A stretch of DNA of 64,000 nucleotides from Lactarius indigo (GCA_025766275.1 JAFKAC010000032.1:124001-188000), one strand, 5' to 3'. Positions 36,100 to 45,859 are shown, counted from the stretch's first letter. Numbers and translations: made by a program. Notes: generated by a model from the letters alone, not told the origin.

Positions 36100-36582
36100 T
36101 GTAACGCCGTCACGACGTTAGCTCGACTTGAGCTCGATAAGGCGACTTAGCTGGTCACGCTCAAAGGCGTATGGCTCGAAGGCGGGTTCTAGATGTACGC
36201 AGACACTAGGATCTTGGTAGTGGCGTTCCTTCTCGATAAGGACGCGGCGGAAGATAAGACGAAAAGAGACAAGAAGTGATGATTGAAGAAGACCAAGATG
36301 GCGTATCTTGGTCTTCCGCAGCTACCTTAAATACAGAAAGAGCAGGCTTTCAAGCGCTGCTATGAGTCACAGTAATGTAGCGTCCAACGTATCGCGTAAG
36401 TAACGCAATCCTAATACTACTACTACTAGTACTAGGATCGAGTCAGAGTCCAGTCAGCAATCACGCGCAATCTCCTATCGTACTACATCGTAAAGCCCTA
36501 AGGCCGTGAGTCCGTGACTAATCTACCTTACCGCCGTAGTCACAACCGGTACAGTAAGGGTTCAGTGCGCAAAACCGTAACA
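36100..36582 (-). repeat. 3' LTR of element 1b
   Basis: The 483-bp LTR starts TGTTACGG and ends GGCGTTACA in sense. It is nearly identical to 43339-43821. A purine-rich tract (GAGAGGGTGA in sense) precedes it. Confidence 0.95.
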
Positions 36583-36609
36583 TCACCCTCTCAGCGTGAG
36601 ACCCCAGAC

Positions 36610-39600
36610 TCACCGGAAGTCCCGCGCCGTCCACGTAGACTGTTCGTCGCTAATCCTCTCGAACACGTTGGCCCTCTCGAGCCGGTAAATGCAGTCCCTC
36701 TTGTCGTCCCTCGCCGACAGCCGCATAGCCTGGAGTTGGCGAATGCGGGCTGCGAGCCGCTCTTCTTCGTACGCGGCCGCACGGTAACGTGTTACTTCTG
36801 CCGTCAGGGACTCGTCCCCAATGCGGTTCAGTGCACGGTCCGTGATCTTGTCCGAAGCGAGGATGACCAGGTCCTCGTGAGCGATGAAGGCGCGTCCCGC
36901 AGCCGATAGCATCGGGTGAGCATAGAGGGGTTTGCCGTAAAGATGGGGGGAGCCGGGGATGAGCCCTAACACAAAGGGGTTCGCACCTCCAACGATTTGT
37001 ATATGACTAGCGTTCCTCTCTACGCCGTCGGGTCCGGTGATGGGGAAATGAATGTAATGGGGCTGTCGATTCGCCCGGAACCCTTCAGGCGCAAGGACCT
37101 GCGCGGGGTCGTCGTCGTGCGTGATGGGGGTGTGAAGTGCGACGCCGGGCAGTCGCACACGTCCTCGAGACATGGCGGTTCCGTCGGTGTGGACGAGCCA
37201 TGGGGTGATTCGGGGATTAGTAGGGTGGCTGTGCGTTCGAAGGAGGGGGTGTCTGACCGGGTAGTAATCCTCGTCGTCAGCGTGAGCTTCGTCGTGAGAG
37301 AGCGCTGCCTGCGCTGCCGCAACTCGCTCAATCTCCTCTGCGCCAAGCGCAACTGTTCGTCGGCCCACTCCTTCGCCACTCTCCGCCAATCCTCCGCTGC
37401 TTCTAACTCCTGTTGGATCTTCGAGGGGACGGTCGGCAGGGAGAATTCCCCGCGTGCCGATGAGGTTGTCACCTGGGGGGATGACGGCAATGGGTTCTCG
37501 ATTGCCGTTGTCGTCTCGGAAGATGTGAGGGACGGCATGCTGCTGCTCGTCGTCGGGCTGGTGAGTCAGGTCGGGGAACCTCTGTAAGACATTAGCCCAT
37601 TCTTGAGCGGTGATATGCCCCGCTCGCATGTTTGCAGGTGTGTACGGAGTGAGCTGGACCTGTTGAACCACGGTTTCTTCGTCGTCTTCGATGAGGTTGG
37701 CGGCGTCTTGTGCGACTTGGTCGAGGAGGATCGCCGTGGTGACATGTCTGAGAGGAGAGGTGGGCATAGACGTAGAAGTGGATCGAAGGTAGGAGCGATA
37801 CTCTCCCTGACACTCCTCGTCCTCGCTTTTAAGTCTTCGTACGGCTGTTCGGGCCGCTTGATATGCCTCTATTGCTTCCGGGGTGAACACGTCGTCTTTG
37901 TCGACCCACTGATTCTCCGAGTCAGGGTACCCCTTCCATTTGATGAGATATTGGAGTTTCTTGCGGCGGCCGAAGTGCCGTGAGTCCAGAACGGCCTCGA
38001 CTTCATATTCTTCTTCCCCCTCCACAAGATCCGGTGGCGGTCGAGGGAAATTTTCACCATGCATGGTTGTGCTCTTGTACGGTGTGAGAAGATCTATGTG
38101 AAACACCGGATGGATACTCCACTGTGTGGGAAGTTCGAGGCGGTAATTGTATGGGGACATCACCTGAACTACTTTAAACGGACCGTGGCGTCGCGCCGCA
38201 AGTTTTGCTGTAGGTTGATTGGTTCGAAGATGTTTTCCTTCTAACCACACTTGGTCACCTATTTGATATTTCGGGGTGTCTCGGTGTTTCACCCAACTGT
38301 CCTGGGCCCTCTTGATAAGAGTCTGGGCCAGCTGTCGCGCTTCCTTAAGCTGCGTGAGTCGGGTGATGACATTCGGAATGGGAGAGGGCTTATCCGTCCA
38401 ATCGGCAGTCGGGTTGTAGCCCATGAGTAGCATGAACGGAGATTGTTTTGTGTGCTCATGGGGCCAATTGTTATGAGCGAATTCCGCTATGGGGAGATAG
38501 GCTGCCCAGTTATCTTGCCGCTCGTTAGCCCAGAATCGCAGGTACTGTTCCAGCCACTGATTGGTTCGTTCCGATTGTCCATCCGTCCGTGGGTGATACG
38601 CTGTTGAAATGTTCTGTTTGATACCCAGGATTCGGCATACTTCCTTAGTGAACTTGGACGTAAATCGAGGGTCGCGGTCGCTGATAATTTTGCGCGGTAG
38701 TCCGAATCGTTTGAAAACATGACTGACGTACAGGATGGCGGTTTCTTCTGCCGTAATTTCTTCGTTACACGGGATGAATATGGACGCCTTACTGCAGTCG
38801 TGGTCTGTAATGGTGAGGATGCTGTCATAGGATTGGGACGCTGGTAGCTTGGTAATGAAGTCCAACGCGATAGTGTGAAAGGGGGGAGCGTCCGTTACTG
38901 TAGTAATGGGGTGTAGTGGCACGCGGGTCGGTCTTGTATTGACCTTGTTCCGTTGGCAATCAGCGCATCCTACCACATATTCGTACACATCCCGCCGGAG
39001 GCGCGGCCACCAGTAGTGTCGTTCGACGATCCGCTGCGTTCTACTGATGCCGGGGTGTCCGTGGACGGGCAGGTCGTGATGGTCGTGTATTATGGCGCGG
39101 TATGCGGTCATAGGTCCAGTAATTACCAACTTTCCGTCCTTATACCATTCTCCTTCAATTTGCTTCAACTGGTGGGCGTCGACCCACGCCTTGATGATGG
39201 TTGGATCCTGGGTTCGTCTCGGTTGTTGCAACAGTGGATGTGTTTCCGAGGCGCGCGCGGCATTAGCGGCTCGTACAAAAACGTCCGGAGGTAGGACGAC
39301 CACACCTTGGTTATCGTCTTCTCCCTGGTTATAGTCTGGCCGTCTGGATAGGGCATCCGCCCTGCCGTTGTTTTTCCCCTTAATGTGATGGATCTCGAAG
39401 TCGTATTCCATCAACTCTAGCACTTCTCGGGCGACCCTTCGGCTGATCTTTTGCGGAGTTTTCCAATATTGGAGGTTGAGGTGGTCGGAGAATATCTTGA
39501 TTTTGTGTGGGGATCCTGCGAGTAGGGGTCTCCAATGCCGAAGGGCCTTGACGATGGCGAGAAGTTCCAGGTCATAGATATCATAATTTCGCTCGGCTTC

Positions 39601-41421
39601 ATTGAGCGTTGCCGAGTAGTATCCTATTGGGTGCTTGCGACCGTCATTTTTCTTCTGCAAGAGTACCACACCTACCGCGAATCCCGACGCATCAACTTCT
39701 AGTTCGAACTGTTCTTGTAAGTCAGGGTGCGCCAGCACGGGCTCTTCGGTTACAAGACGTTTGAGGGTTTTGAATGCGCGGTCTTCGTCATCTCCCCATT
39801 TCCATTCGGCATCCTTCCTCGTCAGTCGGTTAAGTGGTCGTGCGTGAGTTGCGAAACTTCGGATGAAGAGGCAGTAAAAGTTACAGAACCCCAAAAATGA
39901 TCGTACGTCCCTGACTTTGGTTGGCGTTGGCCAATCCTTGATGCCACGAACCTTTACCGGGTCCATACGTGTCACCCCCTTTTCAAGGATTACCCCCAGG
40001 TAATCCATCCGAGGCTGGTGAAACAGGCACTTTTCGAGCTTGAAGTAAAGGTCGTGGTCTTGGGCAACGCGAAGGACATCCGTGACCGCTGCAACATGGT
40101 CGGCAGATGTAGAACCTTCGCGTGTGGCGATGCCGATATCGTCCATATAGACCCGAATGATTGTGCCCCGAAGTTCATGCTTGGCAATGGTGTCGCGATA
40201 GATATGGTTCATCATGGTTTGGAAGGTTGCCGGTGAGTTGGTGAGCCCAAAGAACATGACTGTTGGTTCAAAGAGTCCGAACTTGGTTTTGAATGTGGCC
40301 TTCTCCTGATCACCGTCGCGTATGCGGATATTGTTGTATCCCCAGCGAATATCGAGCTTCGTATAGATGTAAGCGTTGCTAAGGTCGTAGATGAGGTCTT
40401 GGATCAGGGGAAGTGGGTATTGATTGCGTATGGTGTGTGAGTTGATGATGCGGTAGTCCTGCACGGGGCGTAGTTTTCCATCCTTCTTTTTAACGAAGAA
40501 GAATGACGATGCGTACGGGGAGATTGAGGGGTGAAGATATCCTTGCTGAAGCTTTTCGTCCAAGAATTCCTTAAGTTTCCCTTCCTCCTCCTGCATCAAC
40601 GGGTATATCTTGCAGTCGATCGCGGAGGGTGTGCCGGGCTTAAAGTCGATTGCGTGATCCCATGGTCGGGCAGGGGGGAATCGTTGGGATGCTTCTTCGC
40701 TGAAGAGCTTCTGAAAAGCTTGATATACCGCCGGCAGTTCTGTAGGTTTCTCCTCCGTCTTCGCTTTGATGGCCAATTCGGTAGATGTGGTCGCCCGCAA
40801 GTACGTGTCTTCTTCGTCCATATCTAGGATGATTGCTTCCTTTTGTTCGTTAGTGAGGGCGGACGCGATAACCGTATAACGGTTCAGACTGTCCTGTGTA
40901 CTGATCACGATGGGCATGACGTCCTCGTGTATGACCACGTCTCTCCAGTTGATGGTCGGTTCATATGTCGCTAGCCAGGGATATCCCAGAACGACATCCT
41001 CACTTCCGAGGTCCGTGATAAGGAAGCGCATGGTCCTGTGATACCCTTTGGCATATACGTCTAAGTCGGTGAAGTGAGTGATAGACCCAGCTTTGTTCTC
41101 GGTGTTGTCTATATTCCAAATTTTTCGCGGCTGGGTCAAGGATTGGGTACCTATGCCCATTCTTGCTGCGAAGTTGGGATGCATGAAGTTGTCGGTGGCT
41201 CCGGAGTCCACCAATGCTCTTATGTCGGCCATTCGGTAATTCGTGCGAATCGAGACTGGAATTCGAAGGGAGCGAAAGCGCGTCATGATTACAGAATTAC
41301 AATTTAAAGCCCTCACCCAGGCCGATGGGTTCAGGCGCTCCGAAAACCCTCTTTTCCCCATAAGTCCTGCAGTATCAAGTCTTTTACTTCGTCTGGTGCG
41401 TTTGCGACTCCGGTGAGCCAT
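36610..41421 (-). CDS. Pol polyprotein of element 1b
   Basis: The 1603-residue frame has these parts: aspartic protease DSGAT at residues 72-76; reverse transcriptase about 270-450 with YMDD at 425-428; RNase H from about 570 (ELEVDASGF). The integrase HHCC finger is at about 783-822 (HHDLPVHGHPG, CADCQ), and its catalytic core has Asp854 (ALDF), Asp915 (ISDRD) and Glu951 (SERTNQW). The chromodomain is at about 1138-1190 (YLIKWKGYPDSENQWVDKDD). About 410 residues follow that I do not recognise (SRGRVRLPGVALHTPIT, then PHYIHFPITGPDGVERNAS). The frame has no early in-phase start used for gag. Its first 30 codons overlap gag in the -1 frame, and it is most likely made as a Gag-Pol fusion by frameshifting at 41343-41349. 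Confidence 0.93.
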   Translation of the reverse strand: MAHRSRKRTRRSKRLDTAGLMGKRGFSERLNPSAWVRALNCNSVIMTRFRSLRIPVSIRTNYRMADIRALVDSGATDNFMHPNFAARMGIGTQSLTQPRKIWNIDNTENKAGSITHFTDLDVYAKGYHRTMRFLITDLGSEDVVLGYPWLATYEPTINWRDVVIHEDVMPIVISTQDSLNRYTVIASALTNEQKEAIILDMDEEDTYLRATTSTELAIKAKTEEKPTELPAVYQAFQKLFSEEASQRFPPARPWDHAIDFKPGTPSAIDCKIYPLMQEEEGKLKEFLDEKLQQGYLHPSISPYASSFFFVKKKDGKLRPVQDYRIINSHTIRNQYPLPLIQDLIYDLSNAYIYTKLDIRWGYNNIRIRDGDQEKATFKTKFGLFEPTVMFFGLTNSPATFQTMMNHIYRDTIAKHELRGTIIRVYMDDIGIATREGSTSADHVAAVTDVLRVAQDHDLYFKLEKCLFHQPRMDYLGVILEKGVTRMDPVKVRGIKDWPTPTKVRDVRSFLGFCNFYCLFIRSFATHARPLNRLTRKDAEWKWGDDEDRAFKTLKRLVTEEPVLAHPDLQEQFELEVDASGFAVGVVLLQKKNDGRKHPIGYYSATLNEAERNYDIYDLELLAIVKALRHWRPLLAGSPHKIKIFSDHLNLQYWKTPQKISRRVAREVLELMEYDFEIHHIKGKNNGRADALSRRPDYNQGEDDNQGVVVLPPDVFVRAANAARASETHPLLQQPRRTQDPTIIKAWVDAHQLKQIEGEWYKDGKLVITGPMTAYRAIIHDHHDLPVHGHPGISRTQRIVERHYWWPRLRRDVYEYVVGCADCQRNKVNTRPTRVPLHPITTVTDAPPFHTIALDFITKLPASQSYDSILTITDHDCSKASIFIPCNEEITAEETAILYVSHVFKRFGLPRKIISDRDPRFTSKFTKEVCRILGIKQNISTAYHPRTDGQSERTNQWLEQYLRFWANERQDNWAAYLPIAEFAHNNWPHEHTKQSPFMLLMGYNPTADWTDKPSPIPNVITRLTQLKEARQLAQTLIKRAQDSWVKHRDTPKYQIGDQVWLEGKHLRTNQPTAKLAARRHGPFKVVQVMSPYNYRLELPTQWSIHPVFHIDLLTPYKSTTMHGENFPRPPPDLVEGEEEYEVEAVLDSRHFGRRKKLQYLIKWKGYPDSENQWVDKDDVFTPEAIEAYQAARTAVRRLKSEDEECQGEYRSYLRSTSTSMPTSPLRHVTTAILLDQVAQDAANLIEDDEETVVQQVQLTPYTPANMRAGHITAQEWANVLQRFPDLTHQPDDEQQHAVPHIFRDDNGNREPIAVIPPGDNLIGTRGILPADRPLEDPTGVRSSGGLAESGEGVGRRTVALGAEEIERVAAAQAALSHDEAHADDEDYYPVRHPLLRTHSHPTNPRITPWLVHTDGTAMSRGRVRLPGVALHTPITHDDDPAQVLAPEGFRANRQPHYIHFPITGPDGVERNASHIQIVGGANPFVLGLIPGSPHLYGKPLYAHPMLSAAGRAFIAHEDLVILASDKITDRALNRIGDESLTAEVTRYRAAAYEEERLAARIRQLQAMRLSARDDKRDCIYRLERANVFERISDEQSTWTARDFR

Positions 41422-43316
41422 TCCTTGGCACGTTCTTCCGCTGTTTTACTAGTGGAAGCGGCCTGTATTTGGGCTGGCGGCGGTTCTTGCGTGTAGTAAT
41501 CGGTTTCTGTCGCGCACACGTTTGAAGGTCCCACATTCTGCGTTTGCCACTGCCGCGGTTGTCTGGGATGGGGGCAGTTTCGTGAGAGGTGACCCGGTGC
41601 GTTACAATTGTAACACAATACTGTCCTGAGATCTCGTCGTGACCCCCCTCTTCCTCGTCCTCTCACCCCTGGTCCTCCTCTCGGCGGGAAGGGGGGTTGG
41701 TTCGTATATGGTGGCTTGCCGTAATCGATCTCCTCCGACCCTGCCAACTGTGCTTTCGCTCGGTCGGCCGAGGTATCCATTGCCCATGGGTTTGCGAGGT
41801 TTTGCGGGACAGTCCACCCAGCGTTGCCTGTCTTCTTCGGCTTTGTATCTTTGTATTCATCCACTCTAGCTCGAATGTGGATGTAATTGCGTTGCCGACG
41901 GAGTGTCGCTCGCTTCCACTCGTCGAAAGTTTCTGGTTCGTCTAGATCGTAGGTCTTCTCGTATAATTTCTTGGGTAGTCCTTTTGTGAATAAGTTGATG
42001 GTCTGGGGGTCGTTAAGGCGATAGCCAGCTTTTCTAGCGGCTTCTTCGAATTCGTTGACATATTTGTTGATGTCCCCGTCCACCATTTTAAGCCCCTTTC
42101 TCAACAGGGCTTGAGCTTGTTCTCGTTCGAGGGTATTGACGAACTTTTGGTTGAAACCCTCTGCTACTGCATTCCACAAATCCCTCGTATATTGATCGAT
42201 CCCTCGTTGTATTTGTCGGTTGAGCCACTTGAGGTATGAGAGTACCCATTCGCTGACCGATGCCCCCTTGATGTAGGAAAGGAAGAGGAGGCATCGTCGA
42301 TAGTCGTTACGCATAACGGGGGTGTCGAGGTTCATGCCCCAATATACGTGCCATTGCGTGAGGAATGAGTCGACCTTAGTGCGATCTCCGTCAAAAATAG
42401 TGGGAGGTTCACCGGTTAGTTTTTCGTGCCCTCCTCCGCCTCCACCTGGTGGGCCTCCTCCTCCGCCTGGTGGGCCTCCTCCTCCACCTGGTGGGTTATT
42501 TGGAATATCTGGTGGACCCCCTCCTCCTCCTGGTCGTCGGGGAAAGTCGTCTCCGGGTGGTCCTCCCCATCCTGGTGGAGGGTCTAACGGTATTCCCCGT
42601 CTTCCTCCTTCTCCTGATGGAGGATCTCCTTGATCTGGCCCGATGGCTCGAAAGATTGCTGCGTCGTCTGCAGTCATGCGATGTCCTGTTTCAGGATTGA
42701 TGGGCATGAGATTCTGTTGCGACTCTTGTCTGATTGCTTCGGCTGCTTCTCGTGCTGCCTGCTCTCTGACGGTTATGATTTCTTCGGCTGTCATGGTGGT
42801 AGTTGCCATTTCTACCGCCGGTGATTGTACGTGAATGACTTCTGGCTGGTCTGAAATATGAAGAGACTCAGCTTGTTGGATGGTGTATTGTTCGATAGGT
42901 CCGACACTCGCGGGTCGATTTTCTTCGCTTTGCTCGTCTTCCTCGGTTTCTTCACTGACTGCTTCTCCCGTAGAGTGTTCTTGTAGCTGGCCGTCAATGG
43001 GCCCCCAGTCGGCTCGTGAATTGAGCTCACGCGCGTTGATGTCGCACTGGTACTGTCTTCCCGCTGGTCTTATGACGTCCCAGCGATGATCTATGGGGTT
43101 CCACGTAATCTCTACCCAACACAGATGGTCGAAATTGAACTCAACAGGTCGGAACCTTGTAGGTCCGTTAAATTCGACAAAATACCCCGTTTCGTCTCCT
43201 CGGTCTCTCCACCGGGCTGCTCCCAGGAATCGGGTTGGTACGTTGCGGTCTCCTCTTCGCTCCAAGTAGTAGGGACGGAAGTTCGTCCACTGGTCTCGGG
43301 TGTTGACAGTCGCCAC
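41331..43316 (-). CDS. Gag protein of element 1b
   Basis: The 661-residue capsid/nucleocapsid protein starts MATVNTRDQW, 23 nt downstream of the LTR. The parts are an N-terminal domain (NVPTRFLGAARWRDRGDETG), an acidic and Gln-rich middle, and a helical segment (EEIITVREQAAREAAEAIRQ). A Pro/Gly tract (GGGGGPPGGGG) follows, then a retrotransposon-Gag capsid region (FLTQWHVYWGMNLDTP, then DLWNAVAEGFNQKFVNTLE). A CCHC zinc knuckle (CYNCNAPGHLSRNC) and a C-terminal tail ending DLWGKEGFRSA complete it. It forms the particle in which reverse transcription occurs. The same gene is split by insertions in elements 1 and 3. Confidence 0.93.
   Translation of the reverse strand: MATVNTRDQWTNFRPYYLERRGDRNVPTRFLGAARWRDRGDETGYFVEFNGPTRFRPVEFNFDHLCWVEITWNPIDHRWDVIRPAGRQYQCDINARELNSRADWGPIDGQLQEHSTGEAVSEETEEDEQSEENRPASVGPIEQYTIQQAESLHISDQPEVIHVQSPAVEMATTTMTAEEIITVREQAAREAAEAIRQESQQNLMPINPETGHRMTADDAAIFRAIGPDQGDPPSGEGGRRGIPLDPPPGWGGPPGDDFPRRPGGGGGPPDIPNNPPGGGGGPPGGGGGPPGGGGGGHEKLTGEPPTIFDGDRTKVDSFLTQWHVYWGMNLDTPVMRNDYRRCLLFLSYIKGASVSEWVLSYLKWLNRQIQRGIDQYTRDLWNAVAEGFNQKFVNTLEREQAQALLRKGLKMVDGDINKYVNEFEEAARKAGYRLNDPQTINLFTKGLPKKLYEKTYDLDEPETFDEWKRATLRRQRNYIHIRARVDEYKDTKPKKTGNAGWTVPQNLANPWAMDTSADRAKAQLAGSEEIDYGKPPYTNQPPFPPRGGPGVRGRGRGGSRRDLRTVLCYNCNAPGHLSRNCPHPRQPRQWQTQNVGPSNVCATETDYYTQEPPPAQIQAASTSKTAEERAKEWLTGVANAPDEVKDLILQDLWGKEGFRSA
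41343..41349 (-). other. Candidate -1 ribosomal frameshift heptamer
   Basis: GGGTTTT lies in the gag phase G-GGT-TTT, fitting the X-XXY-YYZ rule. A -1 slip here exits gag into the pol frame reading SERLNPSAW. GGGAAAA just upstream is also in phase and offers an alternative site. The GGGTTTT heptamer is kept in elements 1 and 3. Confidence 0.6.
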
Positions 43317-43325
43317 GATTAGAAT

Positions 43326-43336
43326 ATCTTGGTCTT
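43326..43336 (-). promoter_or_regulatory. Primer-binding site of element 1b (self-priming type)
   Basis: The sense sequence AAGACCAAGAT is exactly complementary to ATCTTGGTCTT at 43528-43538 in the 5' LTR, which lies about 34 nt downstream of the TATTTAAG-like box. Confidence 0.78.
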
Positions 43337-43338
43337 AA

Positions 43339-43821
43339 TGTAACGCCGTCACGACGTTAGCTCGACTTGAGCTCGATAAGGCGACTTAGCTGGTCACGCT
43401 CAAAGGCGTATGGCTCGAAGGCGGGTTCTAGATGTACGCAGACACTAGGATCTTGGTAGTGGCGTTCCTTCTCGATAAGGACGCGGCGGAAGATAAGACG
43501 AAAAGAGACAAGAAGTGACGATTGAAGAAGACCAAGATGGCGTATCTTGGTCTTCCGCAGCTACCTTAAATACAGAAAGAGCAGGCTTTCAAGCGCTGCT
43601 ATGAGTCACAGTAATGTAGCGTCCAACGTATCGCGTAAGTAATGCAATCCTAATACTACTACTACTAGTACTAGGATCGAGTCAGAGTCCAGTCAGCAAT
43701 CACGCGCAATCTCCTATCGTACTACATCGTAAAGCCCTAAGGCCGTGAGTCCGTGACTAATCTACCTTACCGCCGTAGTCACAACCGGTACAGTAAGGGT
43801 TCAGTGCGCAAAACCGTAACA
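43339..43821 (-). repeat. 5' LTR of element 1b
   Basis: The 483-bp LTR contains a TATA-like TATTTAAG and, just downstream, the self-complementary GAAGACCAAGA / TCTTGGTCTTC pair. The exact duplication gacaa follows. Confidence 0.95.
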
Positions 43822-43826
43822 GACAA

Positions 43827-44965
43827 TGTCATGCAACAAGGGCCGTTCTTGAGGGTTGGGTGTGAGTATCTGCTGCATGAGTTCACGGGCGTCGAGTGAT
43901 ACATCTCGGTGTGAAGGGAACTCATATTGGTTGTTGCGGATACGCCTGCGCAGAGTTGAGGTCAGGTCGCTAGTAGGAATACCTGCGAGCTTACTGATAT
44001 ACCTCTTTGACATCTTTAGTTTGGAACGGAGGACGGCCGACAACGAATGTGTACAAAATGACACTGATCGACCAGATGTCAACTTCAAAACTGTGTCTGT
44101 TCGCAGTGTCGAACAATACCTCTGGCGCAATATAGTTGGGTGTGCCGCAGATGGTCTTCTTCCGCTCCCCAGGGCTCTCGATAAGCGCGGCCAGACCAAA
44201 GTCGCCAACTTTGATGTTCATGTCTGCGTCAAGGAAAAGATTGCCGAGCTTAAGGTCATGGTGGATGACCTGATGTGTGTGCATATAGTGGCAGGCACCA
44301 ATGAGTTGCACCATGAAGAACCGTGCCTCTGGCTCTGTGAAGACGTGGCGACGGTGGAGCATGCCCATGAGAGAGCCGCTGGGACAAAGCTCAAGGGTCA
44401 TGTATACGTTCTCAACATCCTCGAAGCAATCTATGAACTGGATGATGTTGGGGTGGTCTAATGCTTTGTGGATTTCGATTTCTGCGTAAAGATGGGACCT
44501 GTTTAGTATCTGATAACAATCTGGGTATGGTGAGCATGCACCTTGGTTTTAGCTTTCTTGGTCTTGAGCAAGCTCTTCGTCATGACCTTACAGGCAAGGC
44601 GGTTGTCGCGGGAATCTCTAACTTGATACACTCTAGCGAAACCGCCCTGTAAGGTTAGGGTAGGTGAGAAACAGAGAGTGCTGAGAGAAGTAGGTGCTGA
44701 CCTCTCTGAGGAAAGACATTCTTTGATATCGCAGAGAACCTGTTTTGTCTTGGATGACTTGGGGTGGCAAAGGGAGCTGAACTTTGGCATTCTGGCGAGG
44801 CAAGGGGAGTAATGGTTTCTTTTCATAGGTCGCTGGCTTCGGTGGGACCTCAGGAGGAACGTGGTTATTGATAGCGTTAGATAAGGGGTTGCGCCGATGG
44901 GTGGTCATTGAGGTGGCTGGTGGGGGGATCAGAGTGAGACGAGCGTGATGGAGATGAGCGTTCAT
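43827..44965 (-). pseudogene. Polo-like kinase copy B, 5' segment (kinase domain)
   Basis: The N-terminus is MNAHLHHARLTLIPPP..., then GGFARVYQVRDSRDNRLACK with the ATP-binding Lys (AAG at 44587-44589). [49 protein letters not shown] and DIWSISVILY follow. The frame is better kept than in copy A, but the HRD catalytic motif reads HHD (VIHHDLKLGN). The gene is cut downstream by the element at 36100-43821. It cannot make a full kinase. Confidence 0.87.
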
Positions 44966-45071
44966 TTGTCACAGAGGCCTAACACCAGAGACAACTAGAG
45001 AGAAGAATTGGGACTTGCTGGTCGACACCTTGCGCATTGTTGAGCAAGTTAAAGTTAAAGTAAAACAAGTC

Positions 45072-45651
45072 TGTTATGATCCGACGCTTCGGACCTCAGC
45101 CACAGTATGTCTCCACCCTGCCTTTCCACTTCTGTACTATACATTGTTACCAAAGGAGCTACTCTTACCAGTGGCGTTGTTTCTCTTGATCCAAACTTCT
45201 GCTTACTCCGTTTAGTCTCTTTGATATTGTGTGGGCTTGTGTTCATGTTGTTTGGAACCCTGTCCTATATAAACCTGTACCATAGACCGTAGGAAGCCAG
45301 ACTTGGCTTCGTTTGCAATCTAGCAACCTTGCCTCCATACTTTGGTGTGACCTTGCCTTATCCCTCTCTTCTTGTGCATCCCCTACCTCAGTCCCTAACT
45401 CGGACACTTCGAAGTCTTTGCAGTTGAACTATATCAACGTGTTACACCTGTTAAACTCTGTGCACTAGCAAGATTAAGTGTAGAGAAGTGTTAGACACTT
45501 CGGACGAGGAGTCCTACATTACAGAGTAGTGCTGCACCTTGTGCCACACTTTTACCACTCGTATTTCATAGCAATAAGACAACAGAGGTCTTCGCTTGAT
45601 ACTTGTGTGATTCAGAACCTCTAGAACCCACGCCCCTGCTAGGGCGTAACA
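45072..45651 (+). repeat. 5' LTR of element 2
   Basis: The LTR starts TGTTATGATCC and ends GGGCGTAACA. It has a TATATAAA box at 45266-45273 and a GAAGCC...GGCTTC hairpin at the predicted transcript start (45294-45310). Confidence 0.88.
45266..45309 (+). promoter_or_regulatory. LTR promoter and predicted transcript start of element 2
   Basis: TATATAAA at 45266-45273 is followed 33 nt later by AGACTTGGCTT at 45299-45309. This is the exact complement of the primer-binding site and the likely 5' end of the RNA. Confidence 0.6.
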
Positions 45652-45652
45652 T

Positions 45653-45663
45653 AAGCCAAGTCT
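45653..45663 (+). promoter_or_regulatory. Primer-binding site of element 2 (self-priming type)
   Basis: AAGCCAAGTCT begins one base after the LTR and is the reverse complement of AGACTTGGCTT at 45299-45309. The 11-mer differs from that of elements 1, 1b and 3, but the pairing is kept. Confidence 0.78.
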
Positions 45664-45859
45664 ACAACTCCCAACACACCCAAGACACTACTGCCACACA
45701 GCAGAGTGGGTGACGATCCAAGAGGACGCATCAGCCAACAACCAGACACTCCACAGAACCCAGAAACGACAGCATAGCCGGGTGACGGATCCTCCTTGAC
45801 ACAAGAGGCCGCATCAGCCATCCCCTTACACAAATCAGCACCCAAGACAGACCACAATC

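Larger units (their letters stand above)
36100..43821 (-). mobile_element. Ty3/gypsy chromovirus, element 1b (apparently intact)
   Basis: This 7722-bp element in minus orientation has 483-bp LTRs at 36100-36582 and 43339-43821 that differ at about two positions. The flanking 5-bp duplication is exact: gacaa at 36095-36099 and 43822-43826. Gag (661 aa) and pol (1603 aa) are uninterrupted and overlap by 91 nt in the -1 frame. It belongs to the same family as element 1, with slightly different LTRs. It is inserted in the PLK kinase/linker junction of duplication copy B. This is the best candidate in the window for a recently active element. Confidence 0.95.
20743..45066. repeat. Segmental duplication, copy B (interrupted by transposons)
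   Basis: The block is collinear with 107-8270 but interrupted at 25634-26578 (hAT-like), 27520-35805 and 36100-43821 (gypsy elements). It is cut off at 45072 by gypsy element 2. Homology to copy A resumes exactly after each insertion. At the far end, sequence equivalent to about 8200-8260 runs into the 5' LTR of element 2, so more of the duplication may lie beyond the window. Confidence 0.9.
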
